In this document: in pieces, positions 24,463 to 34,374 of the stretch
How positions within the stretch are numbered: the first letter of the stretch is position 1
Layout: each line of letters opens with the position of its first letter
Source of the DNA: CAYWVO01 sp964461835
GTDB lineage: Bacteria > Zixibacteria > MSB-5A5 > WJJR01 > JAJRUJ01
NCBI GenBank assembly: GCA_964461835.1
Contig: CAYWVO010000010.1
Location: 12,334 to 76,333, forward strand
Direction: 5' to 3'
Length of the DNA: 64,000 nucleotides
Notes under the pieces: model-generated
The model's database searches: none
Seen by the model: the letters and a program-made list of their open reading frames with translations, nothing else
Told to the model about the DNA's origin: nothing
Made by a program: the position numbers and the translations under genes

Positions 24463-27405
24463 CTACTTGAGCAGAACCATTTTGCGGGTCTTGGTCATTG
24501 ATTTGGTGCTGACCCGCGTGAAGTAAATGCCCGAGGAGAGTGCCCGGCCCTGATCGTCTCTTCCCATCCACCGTATCACATGCCTCCCCGCCGGGCGATA
24601 GTCATTCAGCAGGAGGCTCACGCGCCGCCCCAACACATCATAGACCGCGACAGAAACCTGCCCCCCGACGGACGTCTCAAAAGAAATACGCGTATCCGGG
24701 TTGAAGGGGTTTGGATAATTCTGGTATAAGACTAATTCCGGAGCATCAGGAATGACATCTTCTTCGTCAGTAAGACCGGTGGCCATGGCGTAGCGATCCC
24801 GCGCCGCAGCCGCGGCTTGATAAAATTCATCAATTGTCGTCCCCGAGCAGAGCGCGAAGGCCACAATCGCCGAATCACCCGGCGCCAGGTCGTATGGTCC
24901 CATCACCACCGTGCCGCACCAGTCGGCGGCACGTTGGGGCGCTTCGATTACGCCGGTATATTGCAGCATTTGCTGTTTTTCGAAACTGCTGAAGGTACGC
25001 TTGCCGGCTCCGTTTTCGTAGAAGTTAACTGTTTGCATCGACCGGTTCAGGGCTACCACCCCTACCAGTGCTTCAACATCCAGGCGATATTGATAGTATA
25101 GATTTTCCTCCGCGTTAACCTGAATCAGATCCTGTTGAAAGGCACCGGGGATATCCCAGTCAGAGAAAAACCCGACGGTCAGATCGTCGAGCCCATGTTC
25201 ACTTTCGTTGAAAATCGTCCACTCAATAAGGATGGCCCCATCCGCCGCCGAGCCCGATAACATGACCGCTTCCTGCCGTACCGATACGCCGAGGGGATGT
25301 ACGGCGTCAGCATCGTCAAATAGAGCCGATAGCGTTTCCCCACCCGCGGTATTTAAACTAACGGCTTCGTCGATACCCAGCGCGAGCGGTTTGAAATCGC
25401 CGTCGTGGGTACCAGGATCATCATTGCGCAGCTCATCTACCACAATACCACCGGCGCCTAGCACTAATCCCGCTTCATAGAGAAAATTACTGCCGGTATG
25501 TTCATGGTGATAGCCAATACCGCCGACCGGGACATTCGAGGACTCGTGCAATCCAATTAAGCCAAAATTGGAGAGCGTCACGCCGACGGTGCCGTTATGC
25601 AGATTATCCCACTTGCCGTTGTAGGGAATTCCGGCAACCATAGCCAGATCTTCGCGTAATACACCGGCGATCTTTGGACCGGAGACCGCAAGCGTGAACG
25701 CCAGAGAATCTCCAATCGCTATTTGATCGCTCAGGGTAAGATCGAAGGCACCCTGTGCTAAAGCGTCGCCTTGCTCGTCAAAAACCAAAATAACTGAATC
25801 ATTTGAAATGTTCACTGCTGAGTTCTGGGAACTCAACCGGGCGGTGACCTGCGCGCCGGGTTCAAACAAACCTTGTACGGTAAGCTGCAATGTCCCCTGA
25901 TCCCCTGAGTCGAACAGGTTGTTTTGTCCGTCCTGGAAAACAACGTTTGAGACGGTTAACTCCGGATTCTGCGGCGCGGGCAACAACTCGAATGCCGCGG
26001 CGAGATCAATCATTCCCATGCCGGATTCGTTATCCTCGCCCGGATCTTCAATATCAATCGCCGACAGCAGCAAGGCCGATTTCATCTGCTCCGGGGTTAG
26101 ATCAGGATTGTATTGACGGAACAAGGCGATGGCCGCCGCGACATGGGGTGCAGCCATCGACGTGCCGTTGATCAGCTTGTAGGTGCCGTCTTTGTAGGAA
26201 GAACGAATTCCCACGCCCGGTGCGACGATTTCGGGCTTTTTGACGCTGAAATCACAGGTGGACGGGCCACGGGAGGAGAAATCGGGAACACGCAGGCCCA
26301 GATCAACGGTATTGACTGCTCCGACAGCAAATGAATTACTTGGAGAACTGGCGCGAGTTGCCGGGTTACGAATCGTTTCCGAGTTTGGCCCCTCGTTCCC
26401 GGCGGCGAAGACACAAACTATTCCCAGCGCTTCCAGGTTATCGATTGCATCCCAGAATTTTTCGTCACACGGTTTCATGAAGCCCTTGGGAATGCCCCAG
26501 GAGTTGCAAATGACATCGGGCACGTCGTCCATCGTTACCGGATCACCGTCCGGATTTGCTGCCCACTCAAAGGCGGATAAAATATCACTAATCGTTTGCG
26601 AAAGCGTCCGTCCACGGTCAATAACCCCGGCGGTCATCCAGCGTGCACCCGGAGCGACACCAATCGTGTCAGCGCCGTCGTGGCCGACCATGATTCCCAT
26701 CACATGCGTGCCGTGGCCGCTGGCGTCGTTCGGTTCGGTTGACGCCCGAGGATCAAACCAGCCAAGCTCGGTGTTGCCATCATGACCTTTCCACGTATTG
26801 ACAAGGGCCGGATGGTCACCGTCAACACCGGTATCGATACTGCAAATGAGTCGGCCATCGCCAGTCAGTCCCCGATTCCAGAGCGCGCGGACGCCGACGG
26901 CTTCCAGATTTTCGGCCGCACCCTCGGCGGATTCCGCCGCACTGAGTGCGACCGGCGCAATCAACTCGACTGGAATATCCGCTGCAACTTCGGCGACACC
27001 CTTCAGCTTCCTGAGAAGCGCAATCTCTGACGCCCTTCCGCGAACCTGGATGACATTCGAGATCCAGAATTGCCTGACCGAAACCAGTTCTCCCCGGCTC
27101 AAGCGAGAGCGGAGTTCTTGCATGATATGTTCCTGCGCGTCGGCAGTTTCGGTCTGCAGAATGTGCATCGCTGTTGCATAGCGACTCTTTGCCGTACTTT
27201 GCTGGTGAGCGCGCTGGAGCGCCCGGTAGCCGATATCGTTGGTTTTGTCGACAACCAGCAAGGCAGTGACTGTGTCGGTTGGTGCAGCCTGGGCCAGCAG
27301 GTTTTGCAGCGGTGCATCGATGGTTGCGGCTGACGCCGGTGGGACAGTGAGAATGCAACAACTTGCAAGAGAAACGGTGGCGGCAAATCTAATTATTTGA
27401 GTCAT
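24463..27405 (-). CDS. Secreted subtilisin-like serine protease (S8) with T9SS sorting tail
   Basis: The 980-residue protein has a signal peptide ending near PASA and an I9-like propeptide region. The S8 catalytic domain has Asp in ICSIDTGVDGDHP (about 190), His in SGHGTHVMGIM (about 230) and Ser in NGTSMAAPH (about 415). The C-terminal part holds beta-sandwich regions, then NYPNPFNPDTRISF and a FlgD-like Ig domain ending in TRKMVLLK. The ATG at 27405 has GAAGGGA upstream, and the open extension of 17 codons before it looks non-coding. It should be exported, perhaps by a T9SS, and act outside the cell with the M6 protease downstream. Confidence 0.92.
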   Translation of the reverse strand: MTQIIRFAATVSLASCCILTVPPASAATIDAPLQNLLAQAAPTDTVTALLVVDKTNDIGYRALQRAHQQSTAKSRYATAMHILQTETADAQEHIMQELRSRLSRGELVSVRQFWISNVIQVRGRASEIALLRKLKGVAEVAADIPVELIAPVALSAAESAEGAAENLEAVGVRALWNRGLTGDGRLICSIDTGVDGDHPALVNTWKGHDGNTELGWFDPRASTEPNDASGHGTHVMGIMVGHDGADTIGVAPGARWMTAGVIDRGRTLSQTISDILSAFEWAANPDGDPVTMDDVPDVICNSWGIPKGFMKPCDEKFWDAIDNLEALGIVCVFAAGNEGPNSETIRNPATRASSPSNSFAVGAVNTVDLGLRVPDFSSRGPSTCDFSVKKPEIVAPGVGIRSSYKDGTYKLINGTSMAAPHVAAAIALFRQYNPDLTPEQMKSALLLSAIDIEDPGEDNESGMGMIDLAAAFELLPAPQNPELTVSNVVFQDGQNNLFDSGDQGTLQLTVQGLFEPGAQVTARLSSQNSAVNISNDSVILVFDEQGDALAQGAFDLTLSDQIAIGDSLAFTLAVSGPKIAGVLREDLAMVAGIPYNGKWDNLHNGTVGVTLSNFGLIGLHESSNVPVGGIGYHHEHTGSNFLYEAGLVLGAGGIVVDELRNDDPGTHDGDFKPLALGIDEAVSLNTAGGETLSALFDDADAVHPLGVSVRQEAVMLSGSAADGAILIEWTIFNESEHGLDDLTVGFFSDWDIPGAFQQDLIQVNAEENLYYQYRLDVEALVGVVALNRSMQTVNFYENGAGKRTFSSFEKQQMLQYTGVIEAPQRAADWCGTVVMGPYDLAPGDSAIVAFALCSGTTIDEFYQAAAAARDRYAMATGLTDEEDVIPDAPELVLYQNYPNPFNPDTRISFETSVGGQVSVAVYDVLGRRVSLLLNDYRPAGRHVIRWMGRDDQGRALSSGIYFTRVSTKSMTKTRKMVLLK

Positions 27406-27541
27406 AAGATTTTCCCTTCTTCCACCGTCTCTTCTGCGCAAACTCAGTGCCGCCAATTAGCGGCGCCGACAAATTCCTCAGTTAATTCCCGCTCACCGGA
27501 GCTTCTGGAAAACTGTTCTCATTGTGTTAAGCTACAACGAG

Positions 27542-27808
27542 TTACAAATCCAGCACTTGTCCGGTGAGTTTTGATGGTTCGATCCACTTGTGCAGGTGAG
27601 TCTGCGGTCCGTTCGCCCAGTGCAGTTTCATGCGCATGTGGTCCTTCATCTGCAAATCCCTGCGCGCATGAGGCGGTTGCTCGATATGGATGCGGCCACA
27701 GAACAGCACCGCCGGGAGAACGAGATGTCTACTGTGATGCACCATAGCCCCTTCCGGACCTCGCCCAAAGATAGTGATTTGAGGATGGTTTGACAAGAAA
27801 TCAATCAC
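27542..27808 (-). CDS. Doubtful small hypothetical protein
   Basis: An 88-codon minus-strand frame starts at GTG without a ribosome-binding site. It codes for a His/Pro/Arg-rich sequence (segments GAMVHHSRHLVLPAVLF and KLHWANGPQTHLHKWIEPS). I do not recognise it. It lies just after the terminator of the 27886-29589 gene and before the subtilase gene, on the same strand. It could be a gene remnant or chance; the absence of an initiation signal argues against expression. Confidence 0.2.
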   Translation of the reverse strand: MIDFLSNHPQITIFGRGPEGAMVHHSRHLVLPAVLFCGRIHIEQPPHARRDLQMKDHMRMKLHWANGPQTHLHKWIEPSKLTGQVLDL

Positions 27809-27820
27809 CCGGAGAGTACC

Positions 27821-27859
27821 ACAAAAATAACCCGGCCCCTTCGGGGATTGGGGCCGGGT
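27821..27859 (-). terminator. Rho-independent terminator of the 27886-29589 gene
   Basis: A perfect 10-bp stem (27830-27839 with 27850-27859, ACCCGGCCCC) with a 10-nt loop is followed on the minus strand by TATTTTTGT, 27 nt past the stop codon. Confidence 0.88.
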
Positions 27860-27885
27860 CCACAGGAGTAGAGCGCGGTTGAGTT

Positions 27886-29589
27886 CTATTTCATGAGTAA
27901 CATCTTGCGGCTCTGGATCCTATCGCTTAGAACCAGCCGGTAAAAATACACGCCACTGGCCAGGGCAGCACCGGTTTCCGAGCGACCATCCCAGCGAACA
28001 GCATGGGTTCCGGCATCACGGAAACCGAGATCGAACGTGCGCACGGTTTGCCCCAGGACATTGTAAATAATCAAATCAACGTGATCGCGGCTGGGCATCG
28101 TAAACTGAATTGTTGTCTCCGGATTGAACGGATTCGGGTAGTTCTGGGCCAGTTCGAATTCCTGGGGTATGCCGTTCTCTTCTTCTTCCAGCACTGAGGT
28201 CGGGATGGTGTAAATGGTCCGGATCATCCAGTCGGCATACGGCCAACTGGTCCAGCCTTGGGAGCGATCGTACCAGTACGAGCGTCCGTCCGCTTGCGTC
28301 GTGTCGGCGCCAACACCGGGCGCAGTTGGTGAATCGGCCAGCCACTGCAATACGACATAGTAATGGCCGGCACTGATAATCGGTTGTGCCGCTTCCGGGA
28401 TTTCAATTTCTGCCCACCCGGGGCCGTCATCCGCACTGATCGTAAACGGTCCGGCAAAGGGGTCACCGGGTTGACTCATCCCGGCACGCGTTATAGATAC
28501 TTGGAACGGCGACGTGTCGTCTACGTACACGCGCAATTTCGTAACCCGGATCGGATAGGTCGGCGGTGTAAAGAGCGTGGCGAATGAATTGTCATTGCCC
28601 GCGATATCCGAAACAATCAGAAACTGGGACGGCCAGCCATTATCATATTGTAACTGATTCCCGGCTAAGGTAGTGAATTGGTGTGGCGCTGCCTTGCCGG
28701 CGGCCGGCTCGGTGGATTTATTACCAGCCGGTGAGCTGTCGATGGCTTCGATGTAGTATTTGACCGTGCTCATCGACGGCTGTGCCGGGATGCCCGCCGA
28801 GTATAAGCCGGCAACCAGGCTCATTGGTATTTTTTGATAATTGTTGCCACCATCGGTGGAAAAATAGAGGTACACACCTTGAATCCCGGTGGCATCGGCA
28901 ATCCCCGCAGTAATAATCGATTGTCCATCGGAGGCGTAGGCCTCATCATCCGGATAATGTTCGATCGTCGGTGCCAGGACATCGGCGCCGTATGGCTTCA
29001 CAAAGGCGCGAATATTCATGTCCACGTCCTCGACCCAATCCCAGGCTTGTGTTGGGCCTTTGTACCACGAACGGCCGGTCCCGCCATCAGCGTCACCCGT
29101 GAGGTGCGGTGAATTTGCATTGAGATTTTTGATGGCAACGAAAAAATCGTCGCTGCCAACATCGAGCGGCACATCAAATTCCACCGCCTGTCGGGAAGCG
29201 TCGCCGGCAGCGGGGAACGGTATTGTGGAGGTTAACGCCTCTGTCGGACCATTTGCGCTGTCGCCGGCGTAAACAGTCAAGCCAACATCACCGGCCGTGC
29301 CTGTTTCGCTATAGGTGGTCAATTCGAAGTATACCAGCGAACAGGCCTGCGGAGGAGTGAACCGCACCGCCCATTCGGCATCAATCGAGTCCAAAGAGGG
29401 AAAATAGTAGTACGGATCGGAATCATACGAGAGCCGCGTTTCGCCTGCCGTCACCGACAATTTCAGTTCCGGGGCGGCAACTGCTGGGTGATCAGCTTTT
29501 GGGGCAACAACTTCGCCACCATCCAAACTCAGGCCAAACGCCGGCATGCTGAAGACGAAGACACAAAGACAAATAATAACAGTACGCAT
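27886..29589 (-). CDS. Secreted beta-sandwich protein with T9SS sorting tail, function unknown
   Basis: The 567-residue protein has a clear signal peptide (MRTVIICLCVFVFSMPAFG). Two similar jelly-roll-like regions, about 55-205 and 335-465, each carry a 'cold-water' pattern of strands around WAVRFTPPQA and FATLFTPPTY; they resemble proprotein-convertase P-like or lectin-like domains, and I cannot name them. Between them is a Bacterial Ig or FnIII-like segment (TGIQGVYLYFSTDGGNNYQK). The C-terminus has NYPNPFNPETTIQF and a FlgD-like Ig ending in SRKMLLMK, a T9SS type A signal. No catalytic motif is visible. It is monocistronic, with its own terminator. Confidence 0.75.
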   Translation of the reverse strand: MRTVIICLCVFVFSMPAFGLSLDGGEVVAPKADHPAVAAPELKLSVTAGETRLSYDSDPYYYFPSLDSIDAEWAVRFTPPQACSLVYFELTTYSETGTAGDVGLTVYAGDSANGPTEALTSTIPFPAAGDASRQAVEFDVPLDVGSDDFFVAIKNLNANSPHLTGDADGGTGRSWYKGPTQAWDWVEDVDMNIRAFVKPYGADVLAPTIEHYPDDEAYASDGQSIITAGIADATGIQGVYLYFSTDGGNNYQKIPMSLVAGLYSAGIPAQPSMSTVKYYIEAIDSSPAGNKSTEPAAGKAAPHQFTTLAGNQLQYDNGWPSQFLIVSDIAGNDNSFATLFTPPTYPIRVTKLRVYVDDTSPFQVSITRAGMSQPGDPFAGPFTISADDGPGWAEIEIPEAAQPIISAGHYYVVLQWLADSPTAPGVGADTTQADGRSYWYDRSQGWTSWPYADWMIRTIYTIPTSVLEEEENGIPQEFELAQNYPNPFNPETTIQFTMPSRDHVDLIIYNVLGQTVRTFDLGFRDAGTHAVRWDGRSETGAALASGVYFYRLVLSDRIQSRKMLLMK

Positions 29590-29880
29590 TATGATCTACC
29601 CCCTGATTTCGGGTCATCTCTATAGCCACTTGCCATTTGCGCAAGCATCATGCCGAAAGCCCAAGCAATAACGCGGGCCAAGTCACCGGACAGCCTCTCG
29701 GCCGCAACTCGCTGGCGAGAACGAGGTTTGAGACATCTCTGGTCGGGATTGCGTCCTGGTTTTCCGCCCCGTCCCACCGAAATTCTGCAAGTAGATGCAT
29801 AAGTAGTTGTGCAAAGCGACGGAATATCACATTGTAAGGAATAGAGAAACCGGGGGGCGTTTTTCGTTTACGATACTAAT

Positions 29881-32262
29881 ATGGCGAAGCGCAAAAGACA
29901 AGAACAACCGGCAAACGAACCATCGACACCGACCAGCTTTTCCGCCTGGTGGATGCAGCCGTCTATGCTGTACCAAGTCCTCCTGGTGGGGCTAGCCTTT
30001 GGGCTACGCGTCATTTATCTCAGTCAGGTCCGGGATAATCCATTCTTCTTAGATCCTATTATGGATGCGGCCGTACATCTGGAATGGGCGCAACGCATTT
30101 TGGACGGGAATCTTCTCGGCAGCGATGCGTTTTTCCGGGCACCGCTGTACCCCTACCTGCTTGCCCTCCTGCAGGCAATCAGCGGTGGAGACCTGTTCGC
30201 CGTTCGCCTGCTACAACATGTAATTGGTGTCGTGGGTGTGTGGGGTATTTATCGTCTCGCCCGGCACCTGCATTCCGAGAGCGCAGCCAAGATCGCGGGG
30301 CTGGGCGCCGCGGTGTATCTGCCGCTGATTTATTTTGAAAATGAACTGTTGCTCGATTTCCTCCTGGTACCGGGCATGCTCCTTATCGGGTATACTGCTT
30401 ATCGATACCACCGAAATCCATCGTCCCGCGCAGTGCTGTTTCTGGGTGGTGCAACCGGTTTGTTCGCTATCACGCGGCCCAATATCCTCCTGTGCGTGCC
30501 GGTAATTATCATCGCTGTCTGGCTTTGGGCCCGGCAGGTCAACCTGACTCGACGGACCATGATGGTGGGCATCCTGCTGGTCGGCCTGTTGATTCCCATC
30601 TTGCCCGTAACCCTGCACAATGCGATTGTCGGCGATGATTTCGTCCTCATTTCCTCACAGGGTGGCATCAATTTCTATGTCGGGAATAATGCCGAGGCGG
30701 ATGGTCTATCCGCAGCGATGCCGGAACCATGGGGGCACACCTGGACCATGGCGGATGTTCACCACCACGCAGAAGAGACGGTGGGAGAAGAGCTAAAGCC
30801 GTCCGGGGCCTCGTGGTTCTGGCTGCAAAAGGGCCTGCAATGGTGGGAGGATAATCCCGGTGAAGCAACTGCCCTGTTATGGAAAAAGGCCGTCCTCCTC
30901 CTGACAAATACCGAAGTCGCCAACAATCAAAATATTCGCCATTTCCATGACCAGTATGCTCCGCTCGCACGGTGGTTGCCATTGAGCTTTGGCATTGTTG
31001 CACCACTGGGATTGATTGGGTTGCTATTGGCGGCGCGGGATAATCGGGTTGCCCGATTATTGTTATGGCTGATGGTGGTGTATGCAATATCGGTGATTAT
31101 CTTTTTCGTGCCCGCACGGTTTCGTCTGCCGCTGGTGCCGCTGTTGTTCATTGGGTTCGGGGTGTTTCTTTGGAAGTTGGTGCGCAGTCTCGCTCGACGG
31201 AAAATTCATTCGTTCGTTATCCCGGCGATTGCAGCCGGTCTCTTTATGGTTGTCGCCTTTGGCAATTGGTATCCAACACAACCGGCGACAGACGTCCAGG
31301 CAATTTTCCAACTGGGAAACGCCGCGCTGCGCAAGGGGAACCTGACCGAAGCCGAAGAATATTTTCAACAAGTTCTGTCACTGGACCCAAATTACCGGGC
31401 GGTCCATTTGAACTTGGGGGTGGTTCATCTCCGCCGTGGCCATCCCGCAAGTGCGCAACGGGAATTCGAGGAAGAACTGAAGGTCAATCCAAATTCCGAT
31501 CGGGCCTACGCTAATTTGTCCTCAGTATATGCTTTGCAGGGGCGGCGCATCGAAGCGGCACGGGCAGGCGAAAAGGCCCTGGAAATTAACCCAAATAATC
31601 CGACGGCGCGTTTTAACTTGAGTAATGTCCGCTGGTCGGAAGGGAGGTTTAAAGACGCGTTACGGATCTTGCTGGAGGGGCCTGATTATATCCAGGAATC
31701 GCCCTTGGGTCGCTCGGCGCTGGGAGCAACCTACCTGAAAATGGAGCGATTCGCCGAGGCGGAATCGGTTCTGCTGCCTCTGGCGAACGGGGAAGTCCAA
31801 CTTGACCCGACCGGGCAACTTGGTTTTGATATTGAGGACGCACGAGAGCAACTGGGCTTCAACGACCTGACCAACCTTCAGGCCCGCGCCAATTACAATC
31901 TTGGGTGGATGACTGCCCGCCAGGGTGATCGTGCGGCGAGTCTTCCCTATTTCCGCAAAGCCGTCGCCTTAAACAGCCAATTTGATGAGGCCCTGGCCAA
32001 CATTGGCTCGGCGTTCCTCGACGGCGGCCGGCCGGATTCGGCGTTGCACTACTTTACGCGGGCTGCTGAAATCAACAGCAAGAATCCCGGCTACCCCCTT
32101 AACATCGGTTTAGCCTATCTCGAACTTGCCGATACGACCCGCGCCATGCAGCATATCGAACAGGCACTCGAGATTAATCCGCAATTTTCTCCCGCCAGAC
32201 AAAAAATGATCGAATTGAAAACAGCGAATAAAGCGCGGGTACGGCCGCTGGATCCCGGTTAG
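29881..32262 (+). CDS. Membrane glycosyltransferase (PMT/GT39-like) fused to TPR repeats
   Basis: The 793-residue protein has about eleven predicted helices in residues 25-455, beginning after a basic, Pro-rich cytoplasmic start. The first loop holds DPIMDAAVHLEWAQRILDG and FFRAPLYPYLLAL, the pattern of polyprenyl-phosphate-dependent glycosyltransferases of the PMT_2/ArnT type, where an Asp in this loop is catalytic. From about 465 the protein is a run of tetratricopeptide repeats (AIFQLGNAALRKGNLTEAEE and following, at least six) to the end. It probably adds a sugar to a protein or lipid on the periplasmic face, with TPRs recruiting a partner. It is convergent with the 32328-34283 gene. Confidence 0.82.
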   Translation: MAKRKRQEQPANEPSTPTSFSAWWMQPSMLYQVLLVGLAFGLRVIYLSQVRDNPFFLDPIMDAAVHLEWAQRILDGNLLGSDAFFRAPLYPYLLALLQAISGGDLFAVRLLQHVIGVVGVWGIYRLARHLHSESAAKIAGLGAAVYLPLIYFENELLLDFLLVPGMLLIGYTAYRYHRNPSSRAVLFLGGATGLFAITRPNILLCVPVIIIAVWLWARQVNLTRRTMMVGILLVGLLIPILPVTLHNAIVGDDFVLISSQGGINFYVGNNAEADGLSAAMPEPWGHTWTMADVHHHAEETVGEELKPSGASWFWLQKGLQWWEDNPGEATALLWKKAVLLLTNTEVANNQNIRHFHDQYAPLARWLPLSFGIVAPLGLIGLLLAARDNRVARLLLWLMVVYAISVIIFFVPARFRLPLVPLLFIGFGVFLWKLVRSLARRKIHSFVIPAIAAGLFMVVAFGNWYPTQPATDVQAIFQLGNAALRKGNLTEAEEYFQQVLSLDPNYRAVHLNLGVVHLRRGHPASAQREFEEELKVNPNSDRAYANLSSVYALQGRRIEAARAGEKALEINPNNPTARFNLSNVRWSEGRFKDALRILLEGPDYIQESPLGRSALGATYLKMERFAEAESVLLPLANGEVQLDPTGQLGFDIEDAREQLGFNDLTNLQARANYNLGWMTARQGDRAASLPYFRKAVALNSQFDEALANIGSAFLDGGRPDSALHYFTRAAEINSKNPGYPLNIGLAYLELADTTRAMQHIEQALEINPQFSPARQKMIELKTANKARVRPLDPG

Positions 32263-32269
32263 CCTAACC

Positions 32270-32305
32270 ACAAACAAAAAAGCGGGGATCACGTGTGATC
32301 CCCGC
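32270..32305. terminator. Bidirectional terminator between convergent genes
   Basis: An 11-bp stem (32282-32292 with 32295-32305, GCGGGGATCAC) has a very short loop. On the minus strand it is followed by TTTTTTGTTTG, so it mainly ends the 15-kb surface operon; for the plus-strand TPR gene the T-tract is weak. Confidence 0.8.
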
Positions 32306-32327
32306 CAATTCCGTTTACGCAAATACC

Positions 32328-34283
32328 TTACGGTAACGGCTCTTCAAACCAATCGAGCATGACTCTAAACACCTCGATCATTGGCTCATACTCGAAGCCG
32401 TAAGGCGAAGTGCCAAACCACGCGGTCTTAAATACAGGATTGAGTACACTTGGGCCGATGTTCCGTGCTGCGACAACTTTCTCATGGGGGAAAGCCGTTC
32501 CGGCATACCTGCTCTGGTACAGGTAGAGCGCCTCGGCATTCACGCCCAGGACCAGAAAGTTCGTTGCCGGAATGGTCTTGAACCGGAAGCCTTTCGGCAC
32601 ATTGTAGTAGTCCCGAATCACGCCGGGGATGAGATACTGACCCGTACGCGCCGTGTCGACCGAAAGCGAAGGAAGGATACCGACAAAAGGTTCAGCCGGC
32701 AAGGCGCCGACGAAATCATCTTTACCCGGAATGAATTGCGTGCCTTCCGGCGGGAAACTCGATTTATAGAACCACGGAACATAGATTTCCTCAACGTCCG
32801 TGTAGAAGGAGGCAAATTGACCGCTCGGGTGCACCGTCGGGGAACTAATTCTGTTGCGCGGATCGTCGTCGTTATTGAGGAAACAGTTCCGTCCGAACAC
32901 CCACAACTTGCCGCCAATGTTCAGATACCGGGCCAGTTGACTGTGCACAGACGTCGGGATGACAGTGGCGTCATCATCATCCATGTAGAACACCAGTTCA
33001 TACTGGCAGAATTTTTCGATCGGGATATCGATCGTTTGCTGGGGATCCCAGCGACGGATGAAATCCGGCGAGTCTTGATCGAGATCAATGCTGCCATTGG
33101 TCGCATCACGAAGCAAATTGAACACGTTTGCGATAGCGAGCGTGTCGTCTACCCCCCCCGAGATACCTGATCCCGCCGGGATGATTGGCACGGTGAACAG
33201 GTTGTAGTTAATGTCATCCACGATAAGAATACGGCGTTCCAGATGGGCATCGACGACTTTCAGGACCGCTTGTGAAGGCGTTGGATCGGGCGCGAACGCG
33301 TCATCCCGCGTCTGTACTTCAAAGAGAAAATATCCCACTCTCGTGGTAGCGGATTCCGGTTGGTTGCGCCACAAATCAATCAGCAGTGTTTGCTTAGCGG
33401 TGGTCCAGATGCCTTCCGGACGGCGTATCCACCCCTCGGAGGTCAGGGAATCTCCGGAATCGAGCGCCAATGAATTGGCGAGCGTATCTACCTCTGCTTC
33501 GCTGTTGAATGGGCCAAACAGACGCCACCGGTATTCAAAATCCGGCTGCGTGCGCGGGTAATCCGAGGAGTCCGATCCGCTCCACTGCACAGATATCCCC
33601 GGATAAATCGGTGTCCGGCGAGCGATACTGATGTGGGTAATGTTCTCCAGAAGGACGCTGTTCTCAATTTTCGTCTGCGGCCAGTGGTTGTTCCGCAGGT
33701 ACTGCCGCCATTTAATGTCCGAGGAGGCCCCGTCGTCATCTATCGCGCGGACGAACATATACTGTTGAATTGACTCCGAGACACAGTTCAAAGTGTCCTT
33801 AATGGTCACGGTATCCCCGTCAATAACCTCAAACCCAATTGAGTCGATATCACAGTCGATTGACCAGATGGTGTCGCCATCCTCGTTAACGCCAATTGCC
33901 ACCTCATTCGTGTCGAATGAAGCAAAGAGACGGACTTCACCACGGGTAGCCGTTTGAACCGAATCCACCCAGATATTGATCCAGTCATATTCGTCCTCGG
34001 GTGTGGTAAGGATGTAATCATCCGGATTACCGACTTCGAAGTCCCGCTTGACCGCGTACTGGTACTGTTCAATGGTTCCATCGTTATCCGTGCCATACCA
34101 GTAGATGGTCGGATTTCGCGAAAAGGTCGTTCCGTCAACCGGAATATTGGCGAAGAAAACTTCCGGCGGATTGTTATCCGGCGGCTCTCCTTCGTTAGTG
34201 AGTTTTCCGCACCCGGCGGCAAATAAAACGCCGATGACGGCGATCGTGAGCAACAGGTGAAGTTTCCGATACATCCTCAACAC
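32328..34283 (-). CDS. Large surface lipoprotein with Ig-like and GATase-like regions, function unknown
   Basis: The 651-residue protein has a lipoprotein signal with lipobox LFAAGC (Cys25). The first half shows FnIII/Ig-like patterns (PTIYWYGTDNDGTIEQYQYAV, then a FEYRWRLFGPF segment). From about residue 345 a beta/alpha region begins RRILIVDDINYNLF and continues to ELVFYMDDDD and YLNIGGKLWVFGRN, like the DUF4350/GATase-type domain also seen in the M6 protease at 21632-24448. No active-site residues can be named. It is the last gene of the TonB receptor-PorV operon, 95 nt after PorV copy A, and probably a structural or binding partner at the cell surface. Confidence 0.7.
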   Translation of the reverse strand: MLRMYRKLHLLLTIAVIGVLFAAGCGKLTNEGEPPDNNPPEVFFANIPVDGTTFSRNPTIYWYGTDNDGTIEQYQYAVKRDFEVGNPDDYILTTPEDEYDWINIWVDSVQTATRGEVRLFASFDTNEVAIGVNEDGDTIWSIDCDIDSIGFEVIDGDTVTIKDTLNCVSESIQQYMFVRAIDDDGASSDIKWRQYLRNNHWPQTKIENSVLLENITHISIARRTPIYPGISVQWSGSDSSDYPRTQPDFEYRWRLFGPFNSEAEVDTLANSLALDSGDSLTSEGWIRRPEGIWTTAKQTLLIDLWRNQPESATTRVGYFLFEVQTRDDAFAPDPTPSQAVLKVVDAHLERRILIVDDINYNLFTVPIIPAGSGISGGVDDTLAIANVFNLLRDATNGSIDLDQDSPDFIRRWDPQQTIDIPIEKFCQYELVFYMDDDDATVIPTSVHSQLARYLNIGGKLWVFGRNCFLNNDDDPRNRISSPTVHPSGQFASFYTDVEEIYVPWFYKSSFPPEGTQFIPGKDDFVGALPAEPFVGILPSLSVDTARTGQYLIPGVIRDYYNVPKGFRFKTIPATNFLVLGVNAEALYLYQSRYAGTAFPHEKVVAARNIGPSVLNPVFKTAWFGTSPYGFEYEPMIEVFRVMLDWFEEPLP

Positions 34284-34374
34284 CCCTTCTATCGTACCTC
34301 AAGTGAATACGTTATTTATTCCTCAAGTCCCCGAAACGCAATATGTCACACTACGCACAATGCAATTATTGACA

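Larger units (their letters stand above)
27406..27885. other. 480-nt stretch without a confident gene
   Basis: It lies between the subtilase start and the next secreted-protein gene upstream of it. It contains a good terminator (27821-27859) and one doubtful small frame (27542-27808, minus). No convincing promoter for the subtilase gene was found in it. Confidence 0.5.

Noticed and set aside
29590..29880. Small frames and a promoter in the spacer before the TPR-glycosyltransferase gene
   Set aside because: Frames are short, overlapping and unlike proteins; no -35/-10 pair with good spacing could be found on either strand.
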